Positions 1 to 11,463 are shown, counted from the stretch's first letter. The stretch: 64,000 bases of DNA from Elgaria multicarinata webbii (GCF_023053635.1 NC_086178.1:30617226-30681225); one strand, 5' to 3'. The notes: generated by a model from the sequence alone, not told the origin. Numbers and translations are program-made.

Positions 1-147
1 CCATGGTACTTCCTCTTTAGGTCCGGTGCTGCAAAGAACCTGTGAAGAAACTTTCTTGCACACTCATTAGTTTGAGGTTTCTCATAAAATAATTGCATGG
101 TTTCCATTGTGAATTACTCTGTCTTCTATTTGGTCTATTTCTAATGT

Positions 148-887
148 CCTTACTAGACCTGCTGGCTTACGCCGGCAGGGAGGCGGGGCCGAGGCGCGCT
201 AACGTTAGCGCGCCTCCCCCGGGCTTCTAGATGGCGGAGTCGCAGGGAGGACACAAGCCCTGCGTCGTCCGCCATTTTTTGTTTTTGTTTAAAGGGGCCG
301 CGTGTGGCCCGAAGACAGCGGACAAGGTAAGGTTTTTTTTTACTTTTTTAAAAAAAAACCGGGGGGGGGGGGAAGGATGGCAGGGTGGGTGGCACGGGGG
401 AGGGCGGGTGAGATCGCGTCGCCCGAGCAAGCAGCCGAGCTGCGCTTGCCCGGCGGGCAATGCCTGGCATTTGCCAGGCATTGCCCGGGCATGCGCTGCT
501 CGGCTGCTTGCTTGGGTGGTGCGCGGCGCGATCTCACCCGCCCTCCCCCGTGCCACCCACGCTGCTATCCTCTGCCCTTCCCTCTCTTCCCCCCCCCCCC
601 CGCCGATGGGCACAGCGCTCCTATGAGTACTGTGCCAGGCAGGTCCGCGGCTTTTCACGGCTCCTCGCAAGTAAGCGAGGAGCCGCAAAAAGCTGTGGAA
701 GTCCCTAGACGTTCCCCAGCTCCGGCCTGAGGCCGGAGCTGGGGAAAAAGCGCGCCATAAGCGCATTCGCTTATGGCGCGTTGGAGAAGGCCTCAGCGCG
801 GCCTGCCGCTGGATTCCCCTGTACGTCATCTGGACACACAGCAGGGAAACCGGGTCAGAAGGCGCGCTAAGGCCTCGTCTAGTAAGG
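148..887. mobile_element. GC-rich foldback element with CCTTACTAGAC terminal inverted repeats
   Basis: The element starts with CCTTACTAGAC and ends with its exact reverse complement. A long imperfect hairpin sits at about 379-563, where both arms carry the same AGATCGCG and CGGGTGAGATC words in opposite orientation. A G run and a C run lie near 360 and 590. The open frames across it come from GC-rich palindromic sequence and look non-coding. A relative sits inside exon A of the amine oxidase array (10051-10760). I see no transposase and no clear target duplication, so the superfamily is open. Confidence 0.7.
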
Positions 888-1354
888 CCCCAAGACTCAT
901 TAACTCTCAGGGAAGAATTAAGACTAGTTCCCTAGATTCAAGTTGGTACCAAAGGTGTGAAATTCCATTTACATTCCTAGCAAGGTAGCTAAGGTAACTG
1001 CTTCTCTTATTAGACATTTTACATTGGACTCTGCAGTTGCATGCTGTGGCAGGAAATGCATTCTATTAAAGGTGCATACAACAGACAGGCAGCATTTAAA
1101 TCTCTCTACAGCGTTAGTAAATCCAATGAAACCAACTTGCAACTCTAGGTTTTCTTAAAGGTGTTGAAAATTCTATACATGTTACACAATTCTTAACGAA
1201 GTCTCAGGGTGCAATTGGCTTAGCATCATAAGACATCCACACTTTATTTTTCAGCTTCCCCATCTTTTCCTTTGCATAGATCTTTGAAAGCATGATTGCT
1301 TCAAGCAATTTCGCCATGAAACTGCTGTTTTTATCTGGTTGAGCTTTTATATTA
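888..1354. other. No recognisable feature
   Basis: AT-rich sequence without a convincing coding frame, RNA gene or repeat that I can name. The first 147 bases of the window are similar. Both could be part of the minus-strand retrovirus-like fossil lying to the right, but nothing in the translation proves it. Confidence 0.4.
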
Positions 1355-1421
1355 TATTTTGCCATTTACTGTTTTACTCTGTACAGCACCATGTACATTG
1401 ATGGTGCTATATAAATAAATA

Positions 1422-1466
<45 letters not shown>

Positions 1467-1583
1467 TTTATATTATGGTTTTATACTGTTGTTTTATACT
1501 TTGAATGGTTTTAACTTTTGTGAACCGCCCAGAGAGCTCTGGCTATTGGGCCGTATAGAAATGTAATAAATAAATAAATGAGA
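1355..1583. repeat. Dispersed repeat tails plus AAT microsatellite
   Basis: A short tail-like stretch ending in TAAATAAATAAAT leads into an AAT array at about 1412-1465. A minus-strand copy of a widespread lizard repeat follows at about 1481-1583, recognised by the words GTGAACCGCCCAGAGAG and GCTATTGGGC. The same repeat recurs in plus orientation at 9825-9870, 38465-38560, 47936-48075 and 57423-57465. I cannot name the LINE or SINE family. Confidence 0.6.
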
Positions 1584-1639
1584 GGGCCTTTGGCCACTGG
1601 GCCTCCACAGCTGCCGTGAAATTCCTAGGTTTACAGATT

Positions 1640-3300
1640 TGTTCAGCTACGTAGCAAATTGAGAAGGAACGTTGAACACTGGTGCAGATATCTATGGATC
1701 AGCCCTTTGCTTGTCAAAATGATCCATTCTATGCTTCATACCTGGGACAGGACGAAACTTTTCCCATTACAAGTATTTACTTCCTCTTTTCTGTCAGCTT
1801 GGCATGAAACCATAACACTTCCTGTTCAAAAATTTTCTCTGGGTATGTCTTTTGCAATCTGGTGTTGTCAAGGCAACTTTAGTCCTGTCTGGGAGTGGCT
1901 AATTCCTAAATTTCAATTTCTCAATCATGCAGATCTCAGATATATTGTCTTCAGCAAAGAAAACAAGATACCTGGATTTAAGGTAGTAGATTTATCTGGA
2001 TTCTCTATGTAATATCTGTTCGTATCGAGTCAATCTCTGATCTGATAAAATCTTTTTTACATGGAAAGCAGTTGCAGCATTCACTCTTAGACAAGGCGGA
2101 AACATGCCACTGGCTGCTGTTGAATAATCACACTACAGTCAGCTGTGACAATACACAACAAATAGTTTTTTGTAAGTTGGCAAGCTCAATGTAGGGGTTT
2201 GGGTCAGAGCTGTTTTTAAGAAATTGATCAGGGTTTGATTCCCTTGTATAGTCGATACTAAAATATGTCCCATGGTTTGGGGTGTTTTACTTTAACCACA
2301 AGTTCACTTTAACCACATTAAATGCTAACACTCCAAACTGGAGGGTTTAGCCCTTGGGTTCGGGATTGCTCATCCCTTGACCCTGGAGCTTGTGTCTCAG
2401 GATGGTATTTATCTTGACACCCCTTTTTCTGCTTCAGTCTGCACTGGTTTTGGAAATGGCCTTTCTTTCCACAGTAAGAACATTTAGGTCCATCTCCTGG
2501 GCTTCTTTGGGGCTTTCCCCAAGAGGTTTGTTTCCCTCCAGTGGGTTTGGAGCTCTTGCAATTACATAGTTAACAACTTTTGTTTCTAACTGTTCTTTCC
2601 CTGGTTTCCCTTCTCGCATGTCATCCCAGTACTGGGTGGCTTCTGGCAAAGCTTTCAGTACTCGATGATTGTAGTCCTAATTTTCTCTGAAATTCCACTG
2701 AGAAGCTCATTTAGTTATTTGCCAGGCATTCTGTGGATCACCTGGGTTCATGTTGGAATGCTTTCTGATAGCACATTCCAGGCTCTTGTGCTTTCATCCT
2801 TAAACTGTTTTGTATCTAAAATGGCAGTCATATTTGTTCGTTTTTCACAAATCTGACAAATGGTCTGACATAGGATTTCCCTTTCTTGTCTTACGTGCTG
2901 GAGGTCTGCTTCTGTTAAAGCAAGTTCTCCAGTGGGGAAGGGTTACTGGCCAGACCGTAAGGGCATTGTTGGTGGGGTGCCTGGCAGCGGCTAAGATTCT
3001 TACTAAGTCATTTTAGTTATATCCACTTGAAGAACTATTAAGAGTGGTTATATAGGATTGCCAGATCCTGCAGCTCTTCAATAACCTTTTCAGGATCTTC
3101 TCTAAGAGCTGGCAATCTCTCTTTAAATTCTAATTATCGGCTGAATTCCAAGGCTGGTAAGCTCTGACTGGAGCTTGATTTGGGTAGGTGTGCACAGGAA
3201 ACAATTTACTGGGAGTATTTCCAATGCCAGAGTCTATCAGGACTCTCCGGATTTTAGTTAAAGACTCTAGCAAGGAAAAGTCCAAATAGGCTGCAAACAG
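1640..3300 (-). mobile_element. Endogenous retrovirus-like fossil (gag and pol parts)
   Basis: On the minus strand the right part resembles retroviral gag: capsid-like text, then a Cys/His zinc-knuckle-like segment near 2440-2500. The left part, about 1900-2060, resembles the region before RNase H in gammaretroviral pol (a LTRYE-like segment followed by LNPG). The order gag then pol on the minus strand fits one insertion. It is broken and old, with numerous breaks, and I recognise no LTRs. Low-similarity material may continue on both sides (1-1330 and 3300-3960). Class I (gamma-like) is my best guess. Confidence 0.45.
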
Positions 3301-3963
3301 TGGGTAGTCTTTTTGGGAACCTAACCCACTCTATTTGTTGCTAGCTTTACTCTTTCCACTTTAAGATGCTTGCAATTACACGATGTCTGTGTTTCCCTCA
3401 CTCCCGTAACGGCTCTGTCCCTATTCCAGGGAAGGCACAATAGGTAGAGATTGGTCAGCACAGCTCATGATTGGAGGGTAATAGGAAAACAGGTCCACTT
3501 ATTCAGGGCAACTCATTTAGACATGACACATGACACATAACACTGGTATGACTTATGTAGGGGGTCCTGTTATTTTCCAGGCTCATGGTTGGAATTGGGG
3601 TAGGGGAAAAGACAGACATGTCAAGTGTTTCACTTATATGTGTCCCTGTTGTTGGGGTTTCACCATTTCACAGCTCTTTCAGAGGCCTATTCCTCTGTTC
3701 TCCTGTTTCTCTGTTCCTCCCACACCTTGTTTTCTTGGCTGTACTGGGCCTTCTACCCAGGCTGGGGCGCTACCCCAGTCTTCACTGGTGCCTCCATAGA
3801 GGTCTTACCCTCTCAGGGTCCATTTGGATCAAATTGCTACAGAACTCAATTTCTAGTAGAAGGGGCTTACATCAAAATGGTGGGCACAGATAAAACAGCC
3901 CATCCACACATTTCCTTGACAGTAATGTCTTTAAAAACAGCCACAAGTATATTCCAGTATAAC
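3301..3963. other. Unassigned stretch next to the retrovirus-like fossil
   Basis: No supported gene. The minus strand has proline-rich text that might be the start of the same fossil's gag region, but the similarity is too weak to call. Confidence 0.3.
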
Positions 3964-4687
3964 CCTGTTCAGACAACATGCTCAGCCATGGTGGTTAAGC
4001 ATTTTGAATTAAATGTTACGGCTTAGCGTGTCATGTGAACCATGACTTAGCATGTTGTGTGAACCATTCCTAACCATGGTGGCTACATAGGTCTTAGCTA
4101 GACAGGGCAACATCCCGGGGTGATCCCTGGGATCGTCCCTGTGCATCCACATGACGCACAGGGGATCCCAGGATCAGGGAGGGATGATTCCACCATTGCC
4201 CCAGGATCTCACTCTCACCTTTGAGCTCACTTTTTCTGTGATCTCGGGATGATGGAATGTGTGGGCGGGCATTGTGGGTTGTCCTGGTTCCTCGTGGTTC
4301 CTTATGAGGAGCTGGGACCTGCGTACGGGGCACAGAGCTCCTTAGGAGCATTGCACCCATTGGGGGTGGGGTGGGGTGGGGGGAGGGGGAAATTAAGTTT
4401 AATTAAAAAACCCTACCTTTGTGCACACGAGCATTCGTGCGCTCTTCCACTTTAAGAAAAAATTAAAAATGGCGGCTGTGACGTCCTTGCCCTCCAATGT
4501 CGTTGCATGCCACGTGTAAACAGAGGGGGAGATCTCGCTATAAAAATATCGCGAGATCTTCACCCCTCCATCCCGCTAGACTGCTAGGTCTCGCTGAGGC
4601 CACAGCCATGGCTTAAACATGCTCACTAACCATTTGCTGCAAAACGGTTAGCAGCCTAACCATGGCTTAGCGTGTCGTCTGAACAGC
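3964..4687. mobile_element. Outer foldback element (TGTTCAGAC ends), split by a second element
   Basis: The left end CTGTTCAGACAACATGCT and right end AGCGTGTCGTCTGAACAG are inverted repeats. Both halves carry further inverted words (CCATGGT and TTAGCATG or TTAGCGTG types). A different palindromic element occupies 4090-4601, so this is one MITE inserted into another. A fragment with the same TTAGCATGTTGTCTGAACC end occurs at 36243-36265. Confidence 0.65.
4090..4601. mobile_element. Inner palindromic element, GGCCTTAGCTAGAC family
   Basis: Ends GGTCTTAGCTAGAC and the inverted GTCTCGCTGAGGCC mark it as a diverged member of the family seen almost perfectly at 57892-58011 and 27250-27790. The interior carries a GATGATCC-like and GTGCATCC/GATGCACAGG core, and a TATCGCGAGAT word near 4545. 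It has no coding capacity. Confidence 0.6.
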
Positions 4688-4721
4688 GCTATGAGAGAGT
4701 AATCAATGTATGTATGACATG

Positions 4722-5010
4722 TAAGAATATAAGAATGGATCAGATCCATATAGTTCAATATTCTGATCACACAGTGGCCAACCGGCTGCCTGTGGGAAAC
4801 CTGCAAGTAGGACATGAGTATAATCACACTTTCCTAGCAACTGGAATACAGACATATACTACTTCTGATACTGGAGGTAGCATATATACATCATGGTAGC
4901 TCAGCCTCCATGATTTTTTTTTAGTGCCCTTTTAAATTGGTTACCATCATTACATCAGATGATACCGAATTCTATACTTTTAACTATGCAATGTGAAGAA
5001 GTATGTATGC
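4722..5010 (+). repeat. Dispersed LINE-tail-like repeat
   Basis: Contains the words GATCACACAGTGGCCAACC and AACTATGC...GTGAAGAAGTA of a very common reptile repeat. Other copies in this window are at 48546-48740, 48751-48905, 49803-49960 and 56993-57140. The family is not named here; it looks like an untranslated tail of a non-LTR element. Confidence 0.5.
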
Positions 5011-5910
5011 ATTTCTCAGGCATGTTCAGAAAGCACATGATTGTCAGGAACTGCTGGATCTGTGTGCAGCTCCCGCATGTGCTGAACTTCTGAACTGCAG
5101 GTGAAAATTTCTCTGTGAAATATGTTCAAGCCCGGCACTGGGAGCTTCATCCCACATACCTGTTTCCCTCGAATTATCCCCTACAGCGCTAAGCTGTCGC
5201 CATTGTTGTTGTTGCTACTGGGCGGCTAGATCCTTTGCATACCAGGAAATGGGTTTAAGGGGGGAAATGTAAAAAAATCATAAAAAATCAATGGATGACC
5301 CAGTCCGATTCAAATTTGCTATGCTTAAAGCTCTCCTTAATATCTATTACTGTACCAATTTTGATGCCTTTATCTTTAAAGTTTATGCAGATGTAAACAT
5401 TTGTTTAATTTTTCTTCAAATCCTGCTCCTGCGCCCCAGTGGCCGCTTGGAAAACAACAAATGATACGCTCGAAAACTAGTAGCAAAATATTGCACTTCT
5501 TTTGGTTAAGAAGCGCAATTAAAGCAGGATGCATGGGAATACTTCACAATAAAAGCAGATTATAAGCTGGAAAACTTCGGAGTCCTTTGCATGCAATTCG
5601 CAGTGATTGCACAGTATAACGCTGGTGTGATAAAGCTCTGGCTCTTCCCACCGTGGTTTGCCATTTGATCTTCTAGGATGGGAAGAAGTATGAGAAGGCT
5701 TCCTGTTCCAGTTGAGCCTTTCTTGAACAAAAAGGACTTCCTAGATTCTGGAGGGTCCCATTATGGCTGGTTATTCTTTGGCTTTGCCTCCTGGCTTCTT
5801 GTGTTTTTCATTTGTTTCTTGATCTTGCCTTCTGAATTATCTTGTGGTTCTGTGGCCCTTTGGTCCTGCCTATTAGCTGGTCTTATGGCTCATGGTTCCT
5901 CCAAAACTGC
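5011..5910. other. No recognisable gene
   Basis: AT-rich intergenic sequence. The frame at 5678-5938 has no family resemblance and its end runs into a SINE, so I do not call it. Confidence 0.4.
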
Positions 5911-5911
5911 T

Positions 5912-6060
5912 GCCTGTGGTCAGGCCCTACAAAGCTAAGCAGATTGGGGATTGGTTGATATGTGCCTGGTGAGAGGCATTTTTGGAATTCTCAAGTACAC
6001 TAGCTTGAGTGAGTTTCATCCTAAAAAAAAGTGGGATATAAATGCAACAAATTAAAAAGA
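5912..6060 (+). mobile_element. 5S-Sauria-type SINE (5S rRNA-derived head)
   Basis: The head contains AAGCTAAGCAG followed by GG, TTGGTTGATA and TGGTGAGAG. This parallels the internal promoter region of 5S rRNA (AAGCTAAGCAGG, GGTTAGTACTTGGATGGGAGA). The 3' end has GGGATATAAATGCAACAAATT, as in Sauria SINE tails. It is too diverged and too short to be a 5S gene. This SINE class is known from squamates and supports the host assignment. Confidence 0.65.
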
Positions 6061-6069
6061 TAAATGATA

Positions 6070-6237
6070 CCATATTTCTTCGATTGTAAGACGCCATCGA
6101 TTGTAAGACACACACTAATTTCAGTACCACCAACAGAAATAAAAACCCTAAGACACACCCGTGATTCTAAGACGCAACCCATTTTTAGAGATGTTTATAT
6201 GGGGAAAAAAGTGCATCTTAGAATTGAAGAAATAGGG
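6070..6237. mobile_element. Mariner-like MITE with TA target duplication
   Basis: The inverted ends CCATATTTCTTCGATTGTAA and TTAGAATTGAAGAAATAGGG pair with a few mismatches, and a TA dinucleotide flanks each end. At about 168 bp with no coding frame, it fits a Tc1/mariner-type miniature element. Confidence 0.7.
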
Positions 6238-6371
6238 TATCTATATATGGACTATTGGTCAGATGAGGGAGACTTTCATTCTAAACAGGACAGGAAGGAG
6301 CATCATTGAGTGAGGGCAGAAAGGCAGTCTCTCTCACCCACACATAATTGTTTCAGAACACACACAATTTG

Positions 6372-6462
6372 TAGTCCCCCAGATGTTTTGGCCTACAATT
6401 CCCATTGTTTCTCACTATTGACTGGACTAGTTAAGACTGCTGGGAATTGTAGGCTAAAACAT
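6372..6462. repeat. Small foldback repeat (CAGATGTTTTGGCCTACAAT type)
   Basis: A left arm reading CCAGATGTTTTGGCCTACAA is inverted on the right as TTGTAGGCTAAAACAT. It is a short member of the same general class as the near-perfect hairpin at 40654-40785. Confidence 0.5.
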
Positions 6463-6463
6463 G

Positions 6464-6636
6464 GAACAATGGAACCCGTTACCTAGGGAAGTTGTGGGCT
6501 CTCCTACACTAGAGGCACTCAAGAGGGAGCTGGACAACCATCTGTCAAGTATGCTTTAGGGTGGATTCCTGCATTGAGCAGGGGGTTGGACTAGATGGCC
6601 TTGTAGGCCCCTTCCAACTCTATGATTCTATGATTC
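6464..6636 (+). mobile_element. CR1 LINE 3' fragment
   Basis: Matches the 3' end of the long CR1 at 31.0-34.9 kb: the GGAAGTTGTGGGCTCTCC text, GGTTGGACTAGATGGCCTTG, and the terminal TCTATGATTCTATGATTC. It is a 5'-truncated copy of about 170 bp. Confidence 0.85.
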
Positions 6637-6821
6637 GGGGGGGGGCACATTTTGTCCAGCCCGTATTAAAGGTGATATGTCCAGTCCTTCCTCTGAGAGG
6701 TTACAAAAGGAATGAGCAACCTCCAGCACTCCTTATGTTATTGGACTGCAACTCCCATCAACCCTAATAGAATGGGCAATGGCCAAGGTTGATGTAAATT
6801 GCAATCTACCAATGTCTGGAG

Positions 6822-7600
6822 TAGGGCTGTGCACAGATCCCCCAATCCGCTTCAGATCCTGATCCGCAGCTTCTGGATTGGGTCTGCTCCGCTCCACTCC
6901 AATCTGCCAGTAGTCTGCTCCGCTTCGCTGTGGAGCTCCGGATCTGAGTCGGAGCTCCATTTTCCCCCCATAGACTTGCATTGAAAACCAAATGCCTATA
7001 ACTTTTTTTCTGTTAATGTTAAAACCTCAAAATCAGCACCATGAGAGCTTATCCATGTATCCACCTTCATGCCAAGTTGGAAGGAAATCCGAGCCTCCTC
7101 TGATTTTTGGGGAATTTTTGAAAATCCGACACCCCATTTTCAGAATGGGATTTACTCTGACATTTTTACAGATACAAACTTGGACATGGGCACCCTCACA
7201 GATGCCATCTAGATCCACATTCATGGAAAGTTTCAAGCAAATCCCATCATCCCCTGATTTTTTGTAGTTTTTCCCCCCTTTTAACACACCCCAATTCACA
7301 CCCCTTTCTAGAACTCCTTCAGTTTTCATGTTAGAAACCTCAAAATCGGCAGCATGAGAGCTTAACAATGTATCTACCTTCATGCCCAGTTTGAAGTCAA
7401 TCCAAGTCTCCACTGATTTTGGGGCAATATATGAAAAACCCTCCACCAAGGACAGTATGCCCATAAGGAAACCAGACCTGCCCATAGGGATCCATTGCAA
7501 AGTGCTTGCCCATAGCAATCAATAGCACAGATGATTTGGGGGAATCAAGATTTTTTTTCTAAATAAGGATCTTCATCTCAGGTGAAACACTTCTAAAAAT

Positions 7601-7636
<36 letters not shown>

Positions 7637-9280
7637 ACAAAGAGCGCGCAATGCAGATGCCTTTTATCACACGGAAGGATACCCTCCCTGAGTCAAATCA
7701 AGACATGCATAAACCATCCCTGCGAGGCGGGCAAAGAGGAGGACAGGCAGCACTGGGAGCAAGCATGCCAGAGGCTTGTGGGGTTGAACCACAAAGCCTA
7801 CCATGTAGTACATCTCCCAGGCACCAGGAGGGCAGAGAGGCAGGCAGACATGTACAACTATGCCATAGATCTATGGGGAAGTAAGTCTCAGCAGATACCT
7901 CACCATAACAGCACCCAGGCAGAGGCAGGAAGGCAGGCATGCAGCAGACATGTCTGGGGGCACAAGGAAGTGAGCCTAGGATTGTTTCAAAGCCAGTAAT
8001 GCAAACCATCCCTGTGAGGCGGGAACAGCACAGAGAGATGCCTTTTCTTTTGCATCCCATAACTAGGGGACTAGAAGGATAAGAGTAAAGCTTTGTGATC
8101 CTTGCTTCAGAGTTGATTGACTGCACTGTGATCACAGCCTTTAATAACATTAATAATAGCAGTACTAATATTAATAGTAATAATAATAATAACATCCACA
8201 ACAATAAGGAGTTGAACCATGATAAAAGCCTGCCTGACTTCACTGAAGAGGGAAAGCCAGGAGAGCTTGGCTATGGGGTGTTTAATAAATGTGATAAATA
8301 AATAAACACAGGAGGGGTGGAATTAAAAGCAGCAGTGTTGCTGAAGAAACAACAACAAGAAGAATTTTTTAAAAAGGCTATGTCTGTCTTTTACCAGTAA
8401 GAGGAAAGTGGACATGCCCAGGGGGAGGGGGAACTGTGCCAATTTGACTGGCCCTGTCTAAGTATCAGTCTTTCAGAAGCTACCTTACACTTCAACTCAT
8501 AACAGGCATAGTAGCTTCTTCCACTGGTTAATCTTTGGAGGATTCTGATGACCCTCCAAGGGCAGGAGTGTGCACTGGGCACGTCCACATGCCCTAGGGG
8601 ACCTCATCCCCTTGCACCACATCTATTCAGTTGTTCATCAAGGTTAGGGTGGGTAGCAGTGCTGTGTTTCCTATCTGTTATTTATTTGCTTAATATATGA
8701 TTTCAGGTTGTGTTTGTGCATTTGGTGGGGCTACTGTTTCAAAAAACATTGAGAAAAGTCCGTTCAGAGATTAAGAAAGAAAAGTTTCCCAGTATCCCAA
8801 GTTACTAAGTATCCCGTTTTGCTTATCCCCCCCACTCCAACTTTGGGATTGGAGGATGCTTCATCAGGTGATCATGATTGGGAGTTGAATCTGCCTCTCA
8901 GCGCTTCAAGAAAAGGTACCCCCTCCCACTTTTTTTGCCCTTTTTTAAAAAAATATATAGCAAGCAAATCGCAGCACGCAAAGTGCTGAAAATAGGCACA
9001 AATGACCCACCACCCTCTAAGCACAGGGAGTTTAAAGGATGTAGCTTGAAAAACAAAAAAGTTATCCGCTAATCTTTTCCGCAGTGCAATTCTAAGGGGA
9101 AAAATATCCAAAAAGGCGGTCGGAACACTTCACGAAAAGAGGAACACTCCGCTTGTGGTCGTTTCTCTTCACTGTGCTCTGCTAGCCACCTGATCCGCTT
9201 CTCATCTGCCTGTAACGGAGGCAGAGCACCCCGCTTCGCTGTTGCTTCTCTGACCCGAAGAGAAGCGGGTCACAGCCCTA
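6822..9280. mobile_element. Large hAT-like non-autonomous element with perfect 8-bp TSD
   Basis: GTCTGGAG occurs immediately before (6814-6821) and after (9281-9288) the element, which starts TAGGGCTGTGCAC and ends GTCACAGCCCTA. The 8-bp duplication and TAGGG...CCCTA ends point to hAT. Despite 2459 bp, no transposase-like frame is visible. The interior is built from diverged internal repeats: the word ACCTCAAAATC recurs with the same downstream text about 310 bases apart. A CA microsatellite sits at 7601-7632. Relatives: 50625-52468 and, partially, 21273-23140. Confidence 0.85.
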
Positions 9281-9289
9281 GTCTGGAGG

Positions 9290-9788
9290 GCTACAGTAGT
9301 AGTCCTGCTCAGTATGAGAGGAACCACCAGTAACCATCTGCGACGAACAGTCTACAATAGAATTAGAAGAGAAGCCAGGTATTGACATATAAATGGTGTG
9401 GATGGCTTAAGGGGAAATAAAAGCTTTCTTAATCTTGCTTAGGAAATTTCAGGAAACATTACTTCTGTGCTAAGACTCCATCTCCAGAAGGTTCTGCTGG
9501 TTTTTCCTCCCAATTCCTTATTTCAATTTTAAATCAGGCTCCATCATGACTATCTCCACATAGAAATTAACACTTAGGATAGTCATGAAATTAACACTTA
9601 GATTTTGTCTATTTGTGTGGTTTGTGACTAATTACCAGGTGGTGTTCAGACTTGACTGAAAAGGTTAAGTTAAGGGTTTGCACAAGACTTTGCACAAGAC
9701 TTTTATGAAAAAACATTTGGGAGGCGTTGGTCAGAGAAGACAATAATACAACTTTGAAACTCAGTTTCATGACAGGTCTCCTCCCCAT

Positions 9789-9824
<36 letters not shown>

Positions 9825-9899
9825 TATTGCATTTTTATACTGTGCAATAGCCGAAGCTCCCTGATATTAGCTCTCTTAATATTGGTTTCATTATCATCC
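9290..9899 (+). repeat. Upstream flank of first exon A (tandem array unit)
   Basis: Text such as AGTATGAGAGGAA, the GGAAATTTCAGGAA block and the TAATTACCA-GTGG-TGTTCA block recurs upstream of exons B, C and D. This shows that the duplicated unit includes more than 600 bases 5' of the exon. A TTA microsatellite (about 9793-9824) and a dispersed repeat piece have been inserted. Confidence 0.7.
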
Positions 9900-9992
9900 A
9901 TTGAGACTCTAAATGCACAGTTGGCTGGTTCAACCTGTACTCGGCTGACTGTTCTACAAAACCTCCAGGAGTCTCCTTAAACATTGCTGAAA
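9900..9992 (+). promoter_or_regulatory. Core promoter region of first exon A
   Basis: The TATA-like TCTAAAT at 9908-9914 lies exactly 85 bases before the ATG, as in copies B, C and D. The stretch from there to the ATG (GCACAGTTGGCTG, CAACCTGCACTCGGC-like, CTCCAGGAGTCTCC) is shared by all copies. Function is inferred from conserved position. Exon A is broken, so this promoter may drive nothing useful. Confidence 0.5.
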
Positions 9993-11463
9993 ATGAACTT
10001 GAAATTGGCTTATTTTCTCCTAGCTATATGCACAGCTATAGACTTGATCTACCTTGCTAGGCCTACCTTTAAATCCGGGCTTGTGGAGGGGCCAGCCTGC
10101 AATAGAAGTAGTGCGGGCTGTCGCTCCTATCTACACGTAACACGTGACGGGGTAAAGGAAAGCCCAGTCGCGTCGGCCGTTTTTTTCATTTCAAGGGGCC
10201 ACATGCGCAGGAGCGCGCCAACGATAAGGTATGCTTTTTTTTTTTAAAAAAAAGGTTCCCTGCCTCCCCCTGCCCCAATTTCCCCCTGCAATGTCTGATG
10301 CCCCCGCCCGCCTGCCCACCCGCCATGTCTGATGCCACACCCGCCCGCCATGCCCCAACCGCCCCCCCAGCCACGATCTCCAATCCCCCCCAGCCGCAAT
10401 CTCCCTCCCCTCCGGCTCCCTACCCTGGCTCCGTTCTTTCCTCCCATCTCTCCTGCCAGGTCCGCTCTTCCCCCCTGGCCCCCATCTCCCCCCTGCGATT
10501 TCCCTCCCCCTGGCCTGATAGGCACAGCACTCAGCTTCTCCCTGCTACTCGTGAGTAAACCGCGTAGCTGGGAAAGGCTGTGGAATGGGCTAGACCTTCC
10601 ACAGCCCCGGGTTCAGCCCGGGGCTGTGGAAATACCGGGCCATAACCGGTGCCGGTTATCCCGGGCCAAGGGAGGGTTTAGCCTGGGCTGACCCCGGGAC
10701 CCCTGAGCGTCCACAGGGGATCCCGGGGTCAGCCTGGGCTAAACCCTCGTCTAGCAATGGCCTGGGTCAGGGCTTTCCAACCTAGAGTAGAGAAGCCCAC
10801 AATTTGTGAGAACCATCTCCAGAAGGTGGGATTGGAGGAGGGAGGCCATGAGGATCGCAGCCTGGTATTTGCTGAGTTAACTCCAGCAGAGATGATCCAG
10901 GTGAAGAGGTACTTGCAACACAACTTGGGGGTGCTGGTAGTAGATCCTGGTCAACCCAAGCCATCTGTCAACTGCATTTTTTCGATCACCCTTCAGCTTC
11001 CTTCCAAAGCAGAGGTGTTGAAATACCTGGACCATCAAGGGCCCAGGCCTATCTGACAAGCTCTGGCTGTGCTTAATTTTGGAAACCAGAAGGACCCAAA
11101 CATCACTGAGTTTGTGGTGGCTCCACTTCCAAAGCCAATGTACCACCAAGGTGTTACAGTGCAAAAGTATGTAGGAAAATTGCCTTATTCTAAGTTTGAT
11201 CTGAGTTTCGTGAACTACATACTTTTTTGAAGGAGAAGGAATATCCCAAGGCTCCAAACTTTGCACACAAGGTACTTGATTACAATGGAAGCAACTTAGC
11301 ATATACCTCTGTGTTGCCACCAGGGCTGAAATCAGGAGACCACAAAATTTGGGTGGCTTTTTACTTTGGTGATGCCGCAGAATTTGGCAATAGAGTTCTA
11401 CAGTGGTTACTGGGAAAAATTCACACTCACTACATGCATTTCAAAGTGGATATGGACCTTGGT
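9993..11463 (+). pseudogene. First exon A of the AOC3-like amine oxidase, broken
   Basis: The start MNLKLAYFLLAICTAIDLI matches the anchor of exons B-D, but a foldback element (10051-10760) interrupts the codons right after it. The body resumes at about 10761 and is close to exon B (shared PTICENHLQKVG and AEMIQV). A CGA-to-TGA change at 11055-11057 stops the frame after GPRPI, frames shift near 11200, and about 270 codons are missing between KIWV and FYFGDAA. The catalytic Asp, the TPQ Tyr and its surroundings are therefore gone. The IHTH copper motif and the GTAAGT donor at 11464 survive. It is a dead exon, kept as part of the array. Confidence 0.9.
10051..10760. mobile_element. Foldback element inside exon A
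   Basis: Begins CCTTGCTAGGC and ends in the inverted GTCTAGCAATGG. It resembles the element at 148-887: a G/C-rich interior, AAGGGGCC...CATGCGC words and a poly-T/poly-A step near 10240. Near its right end GACCCCGGGA and ATCCCGGGGTC form a palindrome. It separates the membrane anchor codons of exon A from the rest. Confidence 0.7.

Noticed and set aside
227-829. 200-codon minus-strand and overlapping plus-strand frames
   Set aside because: They lie wholly in a GC-rich foldback element; composition and palindromes produce the open frames.
5912-6060. 5S rRNA gene
   Set aside because: Only the internal promoter-like part is similar, it is diverged, and a SINE tail follows.
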